Notes: generated by a model from the sequence alone, not told the origin. Counted from the first letter of the stretch, positions 48,881-59,384 are shown. The stretch is DNA of 64,000 nucleotides from Ruminococcaceae bacterium AM07-15 (GCA_003477405.1 QUDE01000010.1:1-64000), one strand, 5' to 3'. A program made the numbers and translations.

Positions 48881-48996
48881 TATAGTGTGCATCTTCCCAA
48901 GGAGGATGGATGCGCTTTTTTCCATGCGGCCCTGGGCCGGAACGCAACATCCACCCATCGGGGCGCCCTTTGCCCCGGCCGGACTGAGGAATGCCA

Positions 48997-49281
48997 ATGA
49001 AAAAGAAAAAGAAAGTGGGCGGTCTCACCAAGATCGCCGTGGCGGTGTTTGCCGTCTATGCCACCTTTACCATGGTGTCCCTTCAGCTGCAGATCAGCCA
49101 GAAGAAGGAAGAAAAGACCCAGCTGGAACAGCAGGTGGAAGAGCAGCAGCTTCGCAACGCCGAAACAGAGGCTCTTTTGGAAAGCCAGGATTCCGACCAG
49201 TATGTGGCCCGCATCGCCCGGGAACAGCTGGGCTATGTCTCCCCTGGCGAACGGGTCTTTGTGGACATTGCTAGCAAATAA
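48997..49281 (+). CDS. divIC: Septum formation initiator family protein (DivIC/FtsB-like)
   Basis: The 94-residue protein has a basic cytoplasmic start (MKKKKKVGG), one membrane helix (about 12-30), a coiled coil (about 33-70) and a DivIC-type end (REQLGYVSPGERVFV). It joins FtsL and DivIB in the divisome. The ATG at 48997 is preferred to 48991 because GAGGA is 6 nt before it. Position in the yab block supports the call. Confidence 0.92.
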   Translation: MKKKKKVGGLTKIAVAVFAVYATFTMVSLQLQISQKKEEKTQLEQQVEEQQLRNAETEALLESQDSDQYVARIAREQLGYVSPGERVFVDIASK

Positions 49282-49305
49282 AACGGAGAGGGTTACAAAG
49301 CGGAT

Positions 49306-49728
49306 ATGGAGTTAACAGTGGGAACCATCTATGATGGAAAGGTCACAGGAATCACCAAGTTTGGCGCCTTCGTGGCGCTGCCCGGCGGCAAAAGCGGGAT
49401 GGTCCACATCTCGGAGATCGCCAACACCTATGTGGAGGACATCAAGCAGTTCCTCACAGAAGGCCAGGAGGTCAAGGTCAAATTGATCGCCATCGACGAG
49501 CAGGGGCGGATCAATCTGTCCATCAAAAAAGCCTTGCCGGAAAAACGCCCCGAGCGGCCCCAGCGCCCCCGACAGGCTGTGCCGGCCCCGGTGCGCAGCA
49601 CATTGCAGAAAACCAGCGATCTTTCCTTTGAAGATAAGCTCAAGCATTTCATGCAGGCCAGCGAGAGCAGAATCTCCGATTCCCGCGCGTTCGGCGAAAA
49701 GCGCAGCTCCAGACGCAGAGGCAGATAG
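49306..49728 (+). CDS. yabR: S1 RNA-binding domain protein YabR
   Basis: The 140-residue protein has an N-terminal S1 domain (GTIYDGKVTGITKFGAFVALPGG, MVHISEIAN) and a basic, Arg/Ser-rich tail. YabR-type proteins bind RNA or ribosomes; the precise role is unclear. It closes the conserved mazG-to-yabR block, and the palindromic tandem repeats start 50 bases later. Confidence 0.92.
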   Translation: MELTVGTIYDGKVTGITKFGAFVALPGGKSGMVHISEIANTYVEDIKQFLTEGQEVKVKLIAIDEQGRINLSIKKALPEKRPERPQRPRQAVPAPVRSTLQKTSDLSFEDKLKHFMQASESRISDSRAFGEKRSSRRRGR

Positions 49729-49776
49729 TCCCCCAAAAGCGCGGCCCCAGCGGTTGCGCTTTCTTTTTGTTTGGGG

Positions 49777-50220
49777 TATAATAACCGCGAAGCGGTTATT
49801 ATACCGGATTTTCACGGCCGTTTTCTCGTCCCGCAAGCGGGACAACCGAAAACACGGCCAATATACCATGTCGCTTCGCTTCATGGTATAAAACCGCAAA
49901 GCGGTTATTATACCGGATTTTCACGGCCGTTTTCTCGTCCCGCAAGCGGGACAACCGAAAACACGGCCAATATACCATGTCGCTTCGCTTCATGGTATAA
50001 AACCGCAAAGCGGTTATTATACCGGATTTTCACGGCCGTTTTCTCGTCCCGCAAGCGGGACAACCGAAAACACGGCCAATATACCATGTCGCTTCGCTTC
50101 ATGGTATAAAACCGCAAAGCGGTTATTATACCGGATTTTCACGGCCGTTTTCTCGTCCCGCAAGCGGGACAACCGAAAACCTGGCCAATATACCATGTCG
50201 CTTCCGCTTCATGGTATAAT
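49777..50220. repeat. Four tandem copies of a 109-bp unit made of hairpins
   Basis: CCGC of the AACCGC-aaa-GCGGTT palindrome recurs at 49785, 49894, 50003 and 50112, exactly 109 bp apart. Each unit holds three inverted repeats: the ACCGC/GCGGT palindrome flanked by TATAAT-like arms, a compound stem CGTTTTC...GTCCCGC-aa-GCGGGAC...GAAAAC, and TATACCATG/CATGGTATA. The first palindrome differs by one base (gaa loop) and the fourth unit has an extra C near its end. Copies are otherwise almost identical. The open frames across it are by-products of the repeat. It occupies most of the 705-base gap between yabR and the fumarase gene. Confidence 0.9.
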
Positions 50221-50250
50221 AGCCCATGAGCCCCCAAAGGGCAAAAAAGG

Positions 50251-50277
50251 GGCGCGCCTTTCCGAGAAAAGCGCGCC
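50251..50277. other. GC-rich hairpin after the tandem repeats
   Basis: GGCGCGC and GCGCGCC pair across a 13-nt loop. Possibly a terminator remnant of yabR or an end of the repeat block; no T-run. Confidence 0.45.
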
Positions 50278-50433
50278 GAATAGGGTTGTGGGGATAAAGA
50301 TATGAACGGTGTGTGAGAACTCCTTCTCACAGCCTTATCTTACCATGGGAGACCCTTGTTGTCCATAGGAAGTTTTGTCATATTTTGTTATGTAAAACCC
50401 GGCTTTGCCGGCTGGAAAGGACGATTGTGAGTT

Positions 50434-51276
50434 ATGCGTGAGATTTCTGCCAAGCTGATCACAGAAAAGGTGAAGGAAGCCTGTATCGCGGCCAACTGCC
50501 GCCTGCCGGATGATGTGATCGAGTCTTTCAAAAAGGGCAAGGAGGAGGAGAAATCCCCCCTGGGCCGTCAGATCTTCGATAAGATGCTGGACAACGCCGC
50601 CTTGGCCGCCAAAAAGGAAGTTCCCGTCTGCCAGGATACCGGTATGGCGGTGATTTTCGCCGAGATCGGCCAGGACTGCCACATTGTGGACGGTGACTTT
50701 GAGACCGCCATCAACGAAGGCGTCCGCCGGGGTTATGTGGACGGTTATCTCCGCCTGAGCGTGGTCTCCGATCCCATGCGCCGGGTGAACACCAATGACA
50801 ACACCCCGGCCATCATCCATACCAGCATCGTTCCCGGGGATCAGATCCACATCACCGTGGCCCCCAAGGGCTTTGGCAGCGAAAATATGAGCGCCATCAA
50901 GATGTTTACTCCCGCCGCCACACGGGACGATGTGGTGGGCTTTATTGTGGACACCATGTCCAAGGCCGGCTCCAATCCCTGCCCTCCCATGATCGTGGGT
51001 GTGGGTCTGGGCGGCACCTTTGAAAAGGCTGCCTATCTGGCCAAAAAAGCGGTGTGCACACCGCTGGACGCGCCTGCTCAGGACGAGTTTTATGCCGACC
51101 TGGAGAAGGAGATCACCGAAAAGGCCAACAAGCTGGGCATTGGCCCTCAGGGCTGGGGCGGCACTGTGACCGCGCTGAAAGTGCGGGTTATGGCCTTCGG
51201 CACCCATATCGCCGGCCTGCCCTGCGCCGTTAACATCGGCTGCCATGTGACCCGTCACCAGGAGTTTACTCTTTGA
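50434..51276 (+). CDS. Class I fumarate hydratase, alpha subunit
   Basis: The 280-residue protein matches the alpha (N-terminal) part of iron-sulfur class I fumarase/tartrate dehydratase: VCQDTGMAVIF, NTNDNTPAIIHTSIVPGD, PKGFGSENMSA and the late NIGCHVTRH, with Cys residues placed to hold the [4Fe-4S] cluster. The enzyme interconverts fumarate and malate. It needs a beta subunit, which normally follows directly, but here a terminator comes 22 bases after the stop and the next gene is hpf. The beta gene must lie elsewhere or be absent. AAAGGAC precedes the ATG. It may use fumarate made by aspA. Confidence 0.9.
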   Translation: MREISAKLITEKVKEACIAANCRLPDDVIESFKKGKEEEKSPLGRQIFDKMLDNAALAAKKEVPVCQDTGMAVIFAEIGQDCHIVDGDFETAINEGVRRGYVDGYLRLSVVSDPMRRVNTNDNTPAIIHTSIVPGDQIHITVAPKGFGSENMSAIKMFTPAATRDDVVGFIVDTMSKAGSNPCPPMIVGVGLGGTFEKAAYLAKKAVCTPLDAPAQDEFYADLEKEITEKANKLGIGPQGWGGTVTALKVRVMAFGTHIAGLPCAVNIGCHVTRHQEFTL

Positions 51277-51298
51277 TCTGTCTGGAATAAACTTAGTT

Positions 51299-51337
51299 CC
51301 CCGCCTGAAAGCAATGCTTCGGGCGGGGATTTTTATT
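51299..51337 (+). terminator. Terminator of the fumarase alpha gene
   Basis: CCCCGCCTGAA/TTCGGGCGGGG (one G-T pair) with a T-rich tail. Confidence 0.88.
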
Positions 51338-51379
51338 TTGAAAAAATTCACAAAAAGGTCTCGCTTTTGCCTGGATATG

Positions 51380-51388
51380 TGCTATAAT
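51380..51388 (+). promoter_or_regulatory. Extended -10 promoter of hpf
   Basis: TGCTATAAT, an extended -10, lies 57 bases before the hpf start; no good -35 is seen. Confidence 0.6.
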
Positions 51389-51444
51389 ATTACCAAGAAA
51401 ACTGAATAGAGCGTAGCGCATCAAAAAACAAAGGAGTGCTGACT

Positions 51445-51981
51445 ATGAAGATGACCTTTACAGAGAGAAAGGTTTCCATTTCCGACGAGCTGAAGGAATA
51501 TGCAACTAAAAAATGTGAAAAGCTCGAGCGGTACTTTGATAGAGATAACAGCGCCAAAGTGACTTTTTCCATGGAGCGGGGCCGGTACATCGCCGAGGTC
51601 ACCGTGGCCCATGCGGGGATGCTCTTCCGGGCTTCGGAACAGAGCCATGATATGTATGGTTCCATCGATGGCGCCGTGGACAGCATCGAGCGGCAGATCC
51701 TGAAAAACAAGACCCGTTTGGAGAAGCGGCTGCGCCAGGGTGCTTTTGACAAACCGGCGGAACTGCAGATGCTGGCCGAGGATCAGGCTCCCGAGGACAT
51801 CTATGATGTGATCCGGGTGAAGGAATTTGAAGTCAAACCCATGACCGTCCAGGAGGCCATTTTGCAGATGAATCTGTTGGACCACCAGTTCTTCTTCTTC
51901 CGCAACAGCGAGGAGGATGACCGGTACAGCGTGGTTTATAAGCGTCAGAACGGCGGCTATGGCCTGATCATCAGCAAATAA
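51445..51981 (+). CDS. hpf: Ribosome hibernation promoting factor, long form
   Basis: The 178-residue protein has an N-terminal RaiA/YfiA domain (MKMTFTERKVSISDELKEYA..., about 1-100) and a C-terminal dimerisation domain (about 120-178, KPMTVQEAILQMNLLDHQFFFF). Long HPF pairs 70S ribosomes into inactive 100S dimers in resting cells. AAAGGAG lies 8 nt before the ATG at 51445; the in-frame GTG at 51436 overlaps that site and is rejected. Confidence 0.95.
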   Translation: MKMTFTERKVSISDELKEYATKKCEKLERYFDRDNSAKVTFSMERGRYIAEVTVAHAGMLFRASEQSHDMYGSIDGAVDSIERQILKNKTRLEKRLRQGAFDKPAELQMLAEDQAPEDIYDVIRVKEFEVKPMTVQEAILQMNLLDHQFFFFRNSEEDDRYSVVYKRQNGGYGLIISK

Positions 51982-51995
51982 ATCAAACCGAACAT

Positions 51996-52026
51996 AAAAG
52001 CGGCGGGCGAGAGCCCGCCGCTTTTT
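51996..52026 (+). terminator. Terminator of hpf
   Basis: AAAAGCGGCGGGC/GCCCGCCGCTTTTT with a GAGA loop. The following 205 bases up to 52231 contain small hairpins only and no gene that I can support. Confidence 0.92.
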
Positions 52027-52231
52027 GCGCTTTCCAATGGCGGGAGGCCGCAAGCAAATATTCTTTCCTGGGCGGATACAACCCGCCGAAGCAAAGAAAA
52101 GAATGGGAGCGGCGGCTCGCCGCAAAAAGTTTTTCCAAAAGCTGCGGAGCCATTGCCGGGAGGGAAAAAATCTGCGATAATAAAGAATAGATGCGGCACA
52201 GGCCGCAGGGAAGAGGAGAAAGAGAGAAACC

Positions 52232-53377
52232 ATGAACTATACCTTTTGTGTTCCCTGTCTGTTGGGAGTGGAGGGCTTGGTGGCTGACGAGCTGCGCTAC
52301 CAGCATTTTGAGGGGGTCCGGACGGAAAACGGCCGGGTCTATTTTGAAGGCCCTATGGCGGAGTGTGCCCGGGCCAATCTGCGTCTGCGCTGCGGAGAAC
52401 GGGTGCTTTTGCGCCTGGCCTCCTTTCCGGCCTACACCTTTGAAGATCTGTTCCAGGGGGTCAAAAGCATTCCCTGGGCCGACTATCTGCAAAGCGACAG
52501 TATTTTTCCGGTGGTGGGCTACTGCGTAGGCTCCCAGCTGCACAGCGTTCCCGATTGCCAGCGGATCATCAAAAAGGCAGTGGTGGAATGTCTGAAAGAA
52601 AGCTACGGCCTGTCCTGGTTCCCCGAGACCGGAGTCAAATACCAGATCCGCTTTGCGCTGCTGGAAGATCAGGCAGAGATCTATCTGGACACCACCGGTG
52701 CGCCCCTCTATAAGCGGGGGTACCGCCTGGCCACCCAGCAGGCCCCTTTGCGGGAGACTCTGGCGGCCAGCCTGGTGAAGATCACCCGGTACCGTGGCCG
52801 GGAAGAGCTGATCGATCCTTTCTGCGGTTCCGGCACTTTGGCCATCGAAGCGGCTATGGTGTGCTGCCGTATCGCCCCGGGAGCACGCCGGAGCTTTGAA
52901 GGGGAAGACTGGCTCTTTGAAGACAACGCCTGCTGGGAGGAAGAGCGTCAGCGGGCCTTGGGGGAAGAAGTGCGGGAGAAACTGCCCATCACCGCCAGCG
53001 ATATTTCGGGGGAAGCGGTGGAACTGGCCCGGGAGAATGCCCGGCGGGCCGGTGTGGAAGATCTGATTACCATTCGCAGGGCCGACGCCCTGGGCCTGCC
53101 CTATACCGGCCGGAAAGGGGTGCTGCTCACCAATCCTCCTTATGGGCAGCGGTTGTCCACCCAGGAGGAAGCCCGGGCCCTTTATGACGGGCTGGGCCGG
53201 GCGCTGCACCAGACGCCGGGACTGAAAAAGTATATCATCACTTCTGATCCGGAGTTTGAGACCTATTTTGGAGCCAAGGCGGACAAGCGGCGCAAGCTCT
53301 ATAACGGAATGCTCAAATGCCAGCTGTTTATGTATTATAAACAGGCTGTGGAAGAGGGGCGGGAAAAGAGAAGATGA
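52232..53377 (+). CDS. THUMP-domain class I methyltransferase (RlmL/YpsC-like)
   Basis: The 381-residue protein has an N-terminal ferredoxin-like/THUMP region (about 1-165) and a Rossmann methyltransferase domain (DPFCGSGTLAIEAAM as SAM motif I, then LLTNPPYGQRL, the NPPY catalytic motif). Related enzymes put N2-methyl on a guanosine of 23S rRNA. The stop overlaps the start of the lipid kinase gene (ATGA), so they are coupled. GGAGAAAGAG precedes the ATG. Confidence 0.9.
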   Translation: MNYTFCVPCLLGVEGLVADELRYQHFEGVRTENGRVYFEGPMAECARANLRLRCGERVLLRLASFPAYTFEDLFQGVKSIPWADYLQSDSIFPVVGYCVGSQLHSVPDCQRIIKKAVVECLKESYGLSWFPETGVKYQIRFALLEDQAEIYLDTTGAPLYKRGYRLATQQAPLRETLAASLVKITRYRGREELIDPFCGSGTLAIEAAMVCCRIAPGARRSFEGEDWLFEDNACWEEERQRALGEEVREKLPITASDISGEAVELARENARRAGVEDLITIRRADALGLPYTGRKGVLLTNPPYGQRLSTQEEARALYDGLGRALHQTPGLKKYIITSDPEFETYFGAKADKRRKLYNGMLKCQLFMYYKQAVEEGREKRR

Positions 53378-54303
53378 AACACATCTTTTTGATCAATCCG
53401 GCGGCGGGAAGCCGGGGCCGTCAGGCCGAACTGGCCGGGGTGTGCCGGAAAGCCGCTCTGGAGCAGAATCTGGAATATGAGATCCTGGTCACCGAGCACC
53501 CGGGCCACGGGGTGGAACTGGTGCGAAAGGCCTGCCTGCAAGGAGGCGGACAGCACCTGCGGTTTTATGCCTGCGGCGGCGATGGTACCTTGAACGAAGC
53601 GGCCCGGGGGGCCTTTGGGATGTGGAATGTGGCGGTGGGGCATTTTCCCGCCGGTACCGGCAACGACTTCATCAAGGTGTTTGGCCGGCAGATGAACCGG
53701 TTTTTCCAGCTGCCGGAGCTGACAAAAGGGGAAGAACTGCCGGTGGATTATGTGGAGACCAACTGCGGCGGTGCAGTGAATGTGCTGTCGGTGGGCATCG
53801 ACGCCCGGGTGGCGGCCGGAATGCGGAAATACAAGCGTCTGCCCTTGTGCCGGGGACAGTGGCCTTATGTGTTCTCGGCGGCGGAAAACATTGTCCGAGG
53901 CCTGGGAGAAGGCTATCAGGTCATCATCGATGGCAAGAGCTACGATGGAGACTATTCCATGATCTTTGCCGCCAATGGCCGGTGGTATGGAGGAGGCTTC
54001 TGCCCTGTGCCCGATGCGGACCCTCAGGATGGGCAGCTGGATGTGCTTCTGGTGAGCAAAGTGGGCCGTATGACGGCGGCCAAGGTGGTAGGGGCCTATA
54101 AAAAAGGCCTGGGATATCAATATCCCCAGTATATCAAAAGAGTACCGGCCCATGAAATGGAGATCCGCCACCGGGATGGGAAGGATCTGTGCGTCAATCT
54201 GGACGGAGAGATCGCCTATACCCCTCGTTTGCAGGCGGTGCTGCGCCAAGGGATGAAATTTATCGTGCCCCAAGGGGTGCGGGTGGAAAAACAGGATCAA
54301 TAG
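53374..54303 (+). CDS. Diacylglycerol kinase family lipid kinase
   Basis: The 309-residue protein is a DagK/YegS/BmrU-like kinase: INPAAGSRGR at the start, the nucleotide-binding GGDGT at 68-72 followed by NEAARG, GTGNDF, and a late GGGFCPVPDADPQDG. Such enzymes phosphorylate diacylglycerol, undecaprenol or other lipids; the exact lipid cannot be told. ATG overlaps the stop of the methyltransferase gene. It is 17 bases from the next gene. Confidence 0.9.
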   Translation: MKHIFLINPAAGSRGRQAELAGVCRKAALEQNLEYEILVTEHPGHGVELVRKACLQGGGQHLRFYACGGDGTLNEAARGAFGMWNVAVGHFPAGTGNDFIKVFGRQMNRFFQLPELTKGEELPVDYVETNCGGAVNVLSVGIDARVAAGMRKYKRLPLCRGQWPYVFSAAENIVRGLGEGYQVIIDGKSYDGDYSMIFAANGRWYGGGFCPVPDADPQDGQLDVLLVSKVGRMTAAKVVGAYKKGLGYQYPQYIKRVPAHEMEIRHRDGKDLCVNLDGEIAYTPRLQAVLRQGMKFIVPQGVRVEKQDQ

Positions 54304-54320
54304 AGAAAGAAGGAAGAACA

Positions 54321-55100
54321 ATGGGAAATGTTCATGTGATGAGCTTCAGCCCCACCGGCGGCAGCCGGAAGGCCGCCATGGAAGTGGGAAAGCAGATCGC
54401 CCAATCGGCCGGTTGCGCTGTGGGTGAGCTGTCTTTGGGTCGCCCCGATGATCGGGCGGCCCAATACCATTTCGGCCCGGAGGACCTGCTGGTGCTGGCC
54501 TATCCGGTGTATGGCGGCCGGATGCCCGCTTTGTTGGAGGAGACCATGACCCATCTGGCGGGGGAGAACACCCCGGCGGTGGTTCTGGCGGTTTACGGCA
54601 ACCGGGCCTATGAGGACGCCCTGCTGGAAGGGGTAGAGTGGCTGGAGAAGCAAGGCTTTGTTCCTATTGCCGCAGGGGCCTTTGTGGCAGAGCACACCTA
54701 TACCAGCGCCCTGGCCGGAGGCCGTCCCGATGAAAGCGACCTGGCCCTGGCCCGGCAGCTGGGAGAAAAGGCGGCAGAGAAATGGCAGAAAGGGAACAAA
54801 ACCCTGGTGAAAGTGCCGGGGAACCATCCCTACAAAGAGCGGGGCGCCGGTGCTTCCCGCCATCCCAAGACCAAGGACAACTGCACAGGCTGCGGTCTAT
54901 GTGCTTCCCTTTGCCCCATGGGCATCATCGATTCCCAGGACCCCAAAGTGGTGGGCGAGGGCTGTCTGGCCTGCTTTGCCTGTGTGAAGAACTGCCCGGT
55001 GGGGGCCAAGTTCTTTGAGGACGAGGGATTGGACAAGGCCAAGATGTGGCTGGAGGCCAATTTCCAGGAGCCCAAAACACCGGAACTGTTTGTGGATTAA
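54321..55100 (+). CDS. EFR1-family ferredoxin (flavodoxin fold plus two 4Fe-4S clusters)
   Basis: The 259-residue protein joins an N-terminal flavodoxin-like domain (about 1-165, FMN loop SFSPTGGSRKAA) to two 4Fe-4S motifs: Cys188/191/194/198 (CTGCGLCASLCP) and Cys215/218/221/225 (CLACFACVKNCP). It should carry electrons within the cytoplasm of this anaerobe. The open frame runs further upstream inside the kinase gene, but a GGAAGAA ribosome site sets the ATG at 54321. Partner oxidoreductases are not adjacent. Confidence 0.88.
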   Translation: MGNVHVMSFSPTGGSRKAAMEVGKQIAQSAGCAVGELSLGRPDDRAAQYHFGPEDLLVLAYPVYGGRMPALLEETMTHLAGENTPAVVLAVYGNRAYEDALLEGVEWLEKQGFVPIAAGAFVAEHTYTSALAGGRPDESDLALARQLGEKAAEKWQKGNKTLVKVPGNHPYKERGAGASRHPKTKDNCTGCGLCASLCPMGIIDSQDPKVVGEGCLACFACVKNCPVGAKFFEDEGLDKAKMWLEANFQEPKTPELFVD

Positions 55101-55111
55101 AAAAGATAACA

Positions 55112-55143
55112 AAATCCCGGAACTCTGTGGTTCCGGGATTTTT
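55112..55143 (+). terminator. Terminator of the THUMP-kinase-EFR1 unit
   Basis: AAATCCCGGAA/TTCCGGGATTT with 8-nt loop and T5. Confidence 0.88.
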
Positions 55144-55160
55144 GTATGCAAAGATAAGAA

Positions 55161-55892
55161 TCAGTTTTTGATGGCGGACACAAGCAGCATCATAGGGCGG
55201 CGCATTTCATCCTTCATGCCCGGGATGTCCATCATTTCAGCAGGTGGCTGAGGTTCGATGATATGCTGCAAGGTAAGTCCATTTTGAAGCAATGTGTTCA
55301 GATAGGTGGTCAAGGTCCGGTGGTATTTGACAACCGGTTCTCCTAAAAAGACGGCCTTGCGGGGGCCTTCATAGTAATAGTTATCCACAGGGAAGTGGAG
55401 AATTTCCCCCTTCTCATCATAGTACCAGTCCTGAGGGCCGGAAGAAGTGAAAACCGGATGCTCTACGGAAAAGACCAGATGACCGCCTTTTTTCAGCCAA
55501 CAGGCAATGTTTTCCGCCAAAGGTCCGAAGTCTTTGACATAGTGGAAAGCCAGAGAGCTGAGGACGATGTCAAAGGTTTCAGGGGGAAACTGCAAGTCTT
55601 CCATGGCCGCGCAGTGGTACTGGATCTGAGGCGCGGAGTTGATCTTTTGGGCCTTTTGGAGCATCTTGTGAGAGATGTCGGTGCCCAGCACCGATGCGGC
55701 CTTGTGCTCGGCGGCGTATTTGCAGTGCCAGCCGTAGCCGCATCCCAGGTCCAGAACGGTTTTTCCACAGAAATCCGGGAGAATTTTTTCAAGTTCTGAC
55801 CATTCCCCTGCACCTTGCAAGCCCTTTTGAGAGCGGAGCATCTGGCTGTATTTCTGGAAAAAGATCTCGTTATCGTATTTGTTCTCTTTCAT
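55161..55892 (-). CDS. Class I SAM-dependent methyltransferase
   Basis: The 243-residue protein has a Rossmann methyltransferase fold: TVLDLGCGYGWHCKYA (SAM motif I), GTDISHKML (motif II Asp), and DIVLSSLAFHYVKD (motif IV). The family (Methyltransf_11/25) covers small molecules and lipids; no substrate can be assigned. GGGAGG lies before the ATG, and those G residues are part of a perfect 12-bp inverted repeat at 55904-55944. Single gene on the minus strand. Confidence 0.88.
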   Translation of the reverse strand: MKENKYDNEIFFQKYSQMLRSQKGLQGAGEWSELEKILPDFCGKTVLDLGCGYGWHCKYAAEHKAASVLGTDISHKMLQKAQKINSAPQIQYHCAAMEDLQFPPETFDIVLSSLAFHYVKDFGPLAENIACWLKKGGHLVFSVEHPVFTSSGPQDWYYDEKGEILHFPVDNYYYEGPRKAVFLGEPVVKYHRTLTTYLNTLLQNGLTLQHIIEPQPPAEMMDIPGMKDEMRRPMMLLVSAIKN

Positions 55893-55903
55893 GTTTTGGT
55901 CCT

Positions 55904-55944
55904 CCCATGTAAATATTGTTCTGTATTTTGTCTATTTACATGGG
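55904..55944. promoter_or_regulatory. Perfect 12-bp inverted repeat before the methyltransferase gene
   Basis: CCCATGTAAATA (55904-55915) and TATTTACATGGG (55933-55944) are exact inverses, 17 bases apart. On the minus strand the proximal arm ends in the GGG of the ribosome site. It could be an operator for a dimeric repressor or an RNA hairpin hiding the ribosome site. Confidence 0.6.
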
Positions 55945-56067
55945 TTTATGCAATCTTTTGGGAGATGATACCACCGCACATATCCATTCACTCCCTTCCG
56001 GTGACAGAAACAGTATAGCACTGCTTTGCTGAAAAATCCATCTTGCGGAAAGGGGGAGAGGAAGGCA

Positions 56068-57144
56068 TTATTCCTCCACTTCGGCGGGGGTGGTGAGAAG
56101 AGCGGCAACGATGGCGCACAGTCCGCCCACCAGTTTGGAGATCATATAAATGGCCACCACCCGGGAGGGCTCCAGGCTGGAGACAAAGGCTAGTTGCCCG
56201 CCCAATACAAAGGCGCCGCTCACCGAGAAGGCGGCGTTTACCGCCTTGCCCCGCTTGTCCATCCGGTCAAAGAGGGGCAGCATGGAAACACTGGTGGCCA
56301 GGCACAGCAGCAGTCCAACCACGGCCGGTTCGTTGATGCGCATTTTCCGGGCCAGCCAGTGCATGGGCGGGCTGAAGCGGGTGAGAGCCAGATGGGAGAG
56401 CACCATGGCCCCGCAGATGACGACGGTGACCTTGATGACCACCACCAGTGCTTCGTTCACCAGATCCAGAGATGCCACCTGCCAGGCAGGGATGAACAGC
56501 CCGGCCATCACCAGGGCAAACAGGGTGAAGCTGAGGATCTGCACGCCGCGGCCGATGCAGAGCAGGGCCTTGGTGGTGCCTTGGGGAAAACGGGACAGGG
56601 CCAGGCACAGAAGCAGGCAGATGAGCAGGATGGGGGCGGTGTTCCGCAGCAGGGTCAGCAGGGGCAGGCGGAGAAGCAGGCCGCCCAGCACCACTCCGGT
56701 GGGCAGCGTGACGATGCCCAGCACAATGCCCCGCATCATAGCGGGGGTGTCTTCCTTTTTGATGGCCGACATGGCGATGGGCAGCACAAAGCTGATGGTG
56801 CAGCCCAGGCTGGAGGCCACGATCAGACCGGAAAACAGACCCAGGGCCGGGGTGGCTGCCATCTGTTTGGCGATGGAATAGCCGCCCAGGTCGGGAGCCA
56901 GCAGGCTGCCGATGAGCAGAGAAGGGTCAAAGGGCAGCAGCTTTTCCAGATGGGCAATGGCTCCGGCGCTGTGCTGTACGGCGGTGATGCCCAGGGCATA
57001 GATACCCACCAGGGACAAAGCCAGACTGCCCATGGCGGCAAGGCCGTGGTCGATTTCGGCTCCCAGCCCCATTTTTCCCCCTGCCATTTTGTCCAGCAAA
57101 CCCAGAAGTGCCAGAATCAGCATGATGGCAATGAAAATATTCAT
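56068..57144 (-). CDS. eutH: Ethanolamine utilization protein EutH-like transporter
   Basis: The 358-residue membrane protein has about ten helices and EutH motifs: LGAEIDHGLAAMGSLALSLV, LLAPDLGGYSIAKQMA, a GCTISFVLPI stretch and LSHLALTRFSPP. EutH imports ethanolamine. The ATG at 57144 has GGAG 5 nt before it; the longer frame reaches into the groES promoter region and is rejected. No ethanolamine ammonia-lyase or microcompartment genes flank it, so it is an isolated member and might carry another amine. Confidence 0.88.
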   Translation of the reverse strand: MNIFIAIMLILALLGLLDKMAGGKMGLGAEIDHGLAAMGSLALSLVGIYALGITAVQHSAGAIAHLEKLLPFDPSLLIGSLLAPDLGGYSIAKQMAATPALGLFSGLIVASSLGCTISFVLPIAMSAIKKEDTPAMMRGIVLGIVTLPTGVVLGGLLLRLPLLTLLRNTAPILLICLLLCLALSRFPQGTTKALLCIGRGVQILSFTLFALVMAGLFIPAWQVASLDLVNEALVVVIKVTVVICGAMVLSHLALTRFSPPMHWLARKMRINEPAVVGLLLCLATSVSMLPLFDRMDKRGKAVNAAFSVSGAFVLGGQLAFVSSLEPSRVVAIYMISKLVGGLCAIVAALLTTPAEVEE

Positions 57145-57282
57145 GGTTCTCCATTCCCCCAACCGGCGTTTTTCTTTTGCAAAGAGTTCCGCAGAGCATC
57201 TTATCATGGAAAGGGAAGGAAGACAAGATGGCATTTTTTCCTTCCACATCCATCCATTCACAAAAAATTTTAAAATGGGGGC

Positions 57283-57311
57283 TTGAAAAACTTCCGCAGG
57301 TGGCATATTAT
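57283..57311 (+). promoter_or_regulatory. Promoter of groESL
   Basis: TTGAAA (57283-57288) and TATTAT (57306-57311) are 17 bp apart; a TATAAT overlaps three bases later. Confidence 0.75.
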
Positions 57312-57321
57312 AATACTTGTG

Positions 57322-57661
<340 letters not shown>

Positions 57662-57664
57662 TAG

Positions 57665-59302
<1,638 letters not shown>

Positions 59303-59341
59303 TCGGTCAGCGGCATAGGCTGAATAAACTTTGTATGTACG

Positions 59342-59384
59342 AAAATCCCGGACAGACCGTTTTTGGTTTGTCCGGGATTTTTTT
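59342..59384 (+). terminator. Terminator of groESL
   Basis: AAAATCCCGGACA/TGTCCGGGATTTT with a T7 tail. Confidence 0.93.

Noticed and set aside
48885..49274. 129-codon frame overlapping divIC
   Set aside because: It runs through the divIC leader in another frame and its product is low complexity; divIC has the right size, topology and context.
49771..50117. Short open frames repeated every 109 bp
   Set aside because: They are by-products of the tandem unit; the identical 69-residue frames lack start signals and cross hairpins.
49777..50220. CRISPR array
   Set aside because: The units are contiguous and identical with no unique spacers, the period is 109 bp and no cas genes are present.
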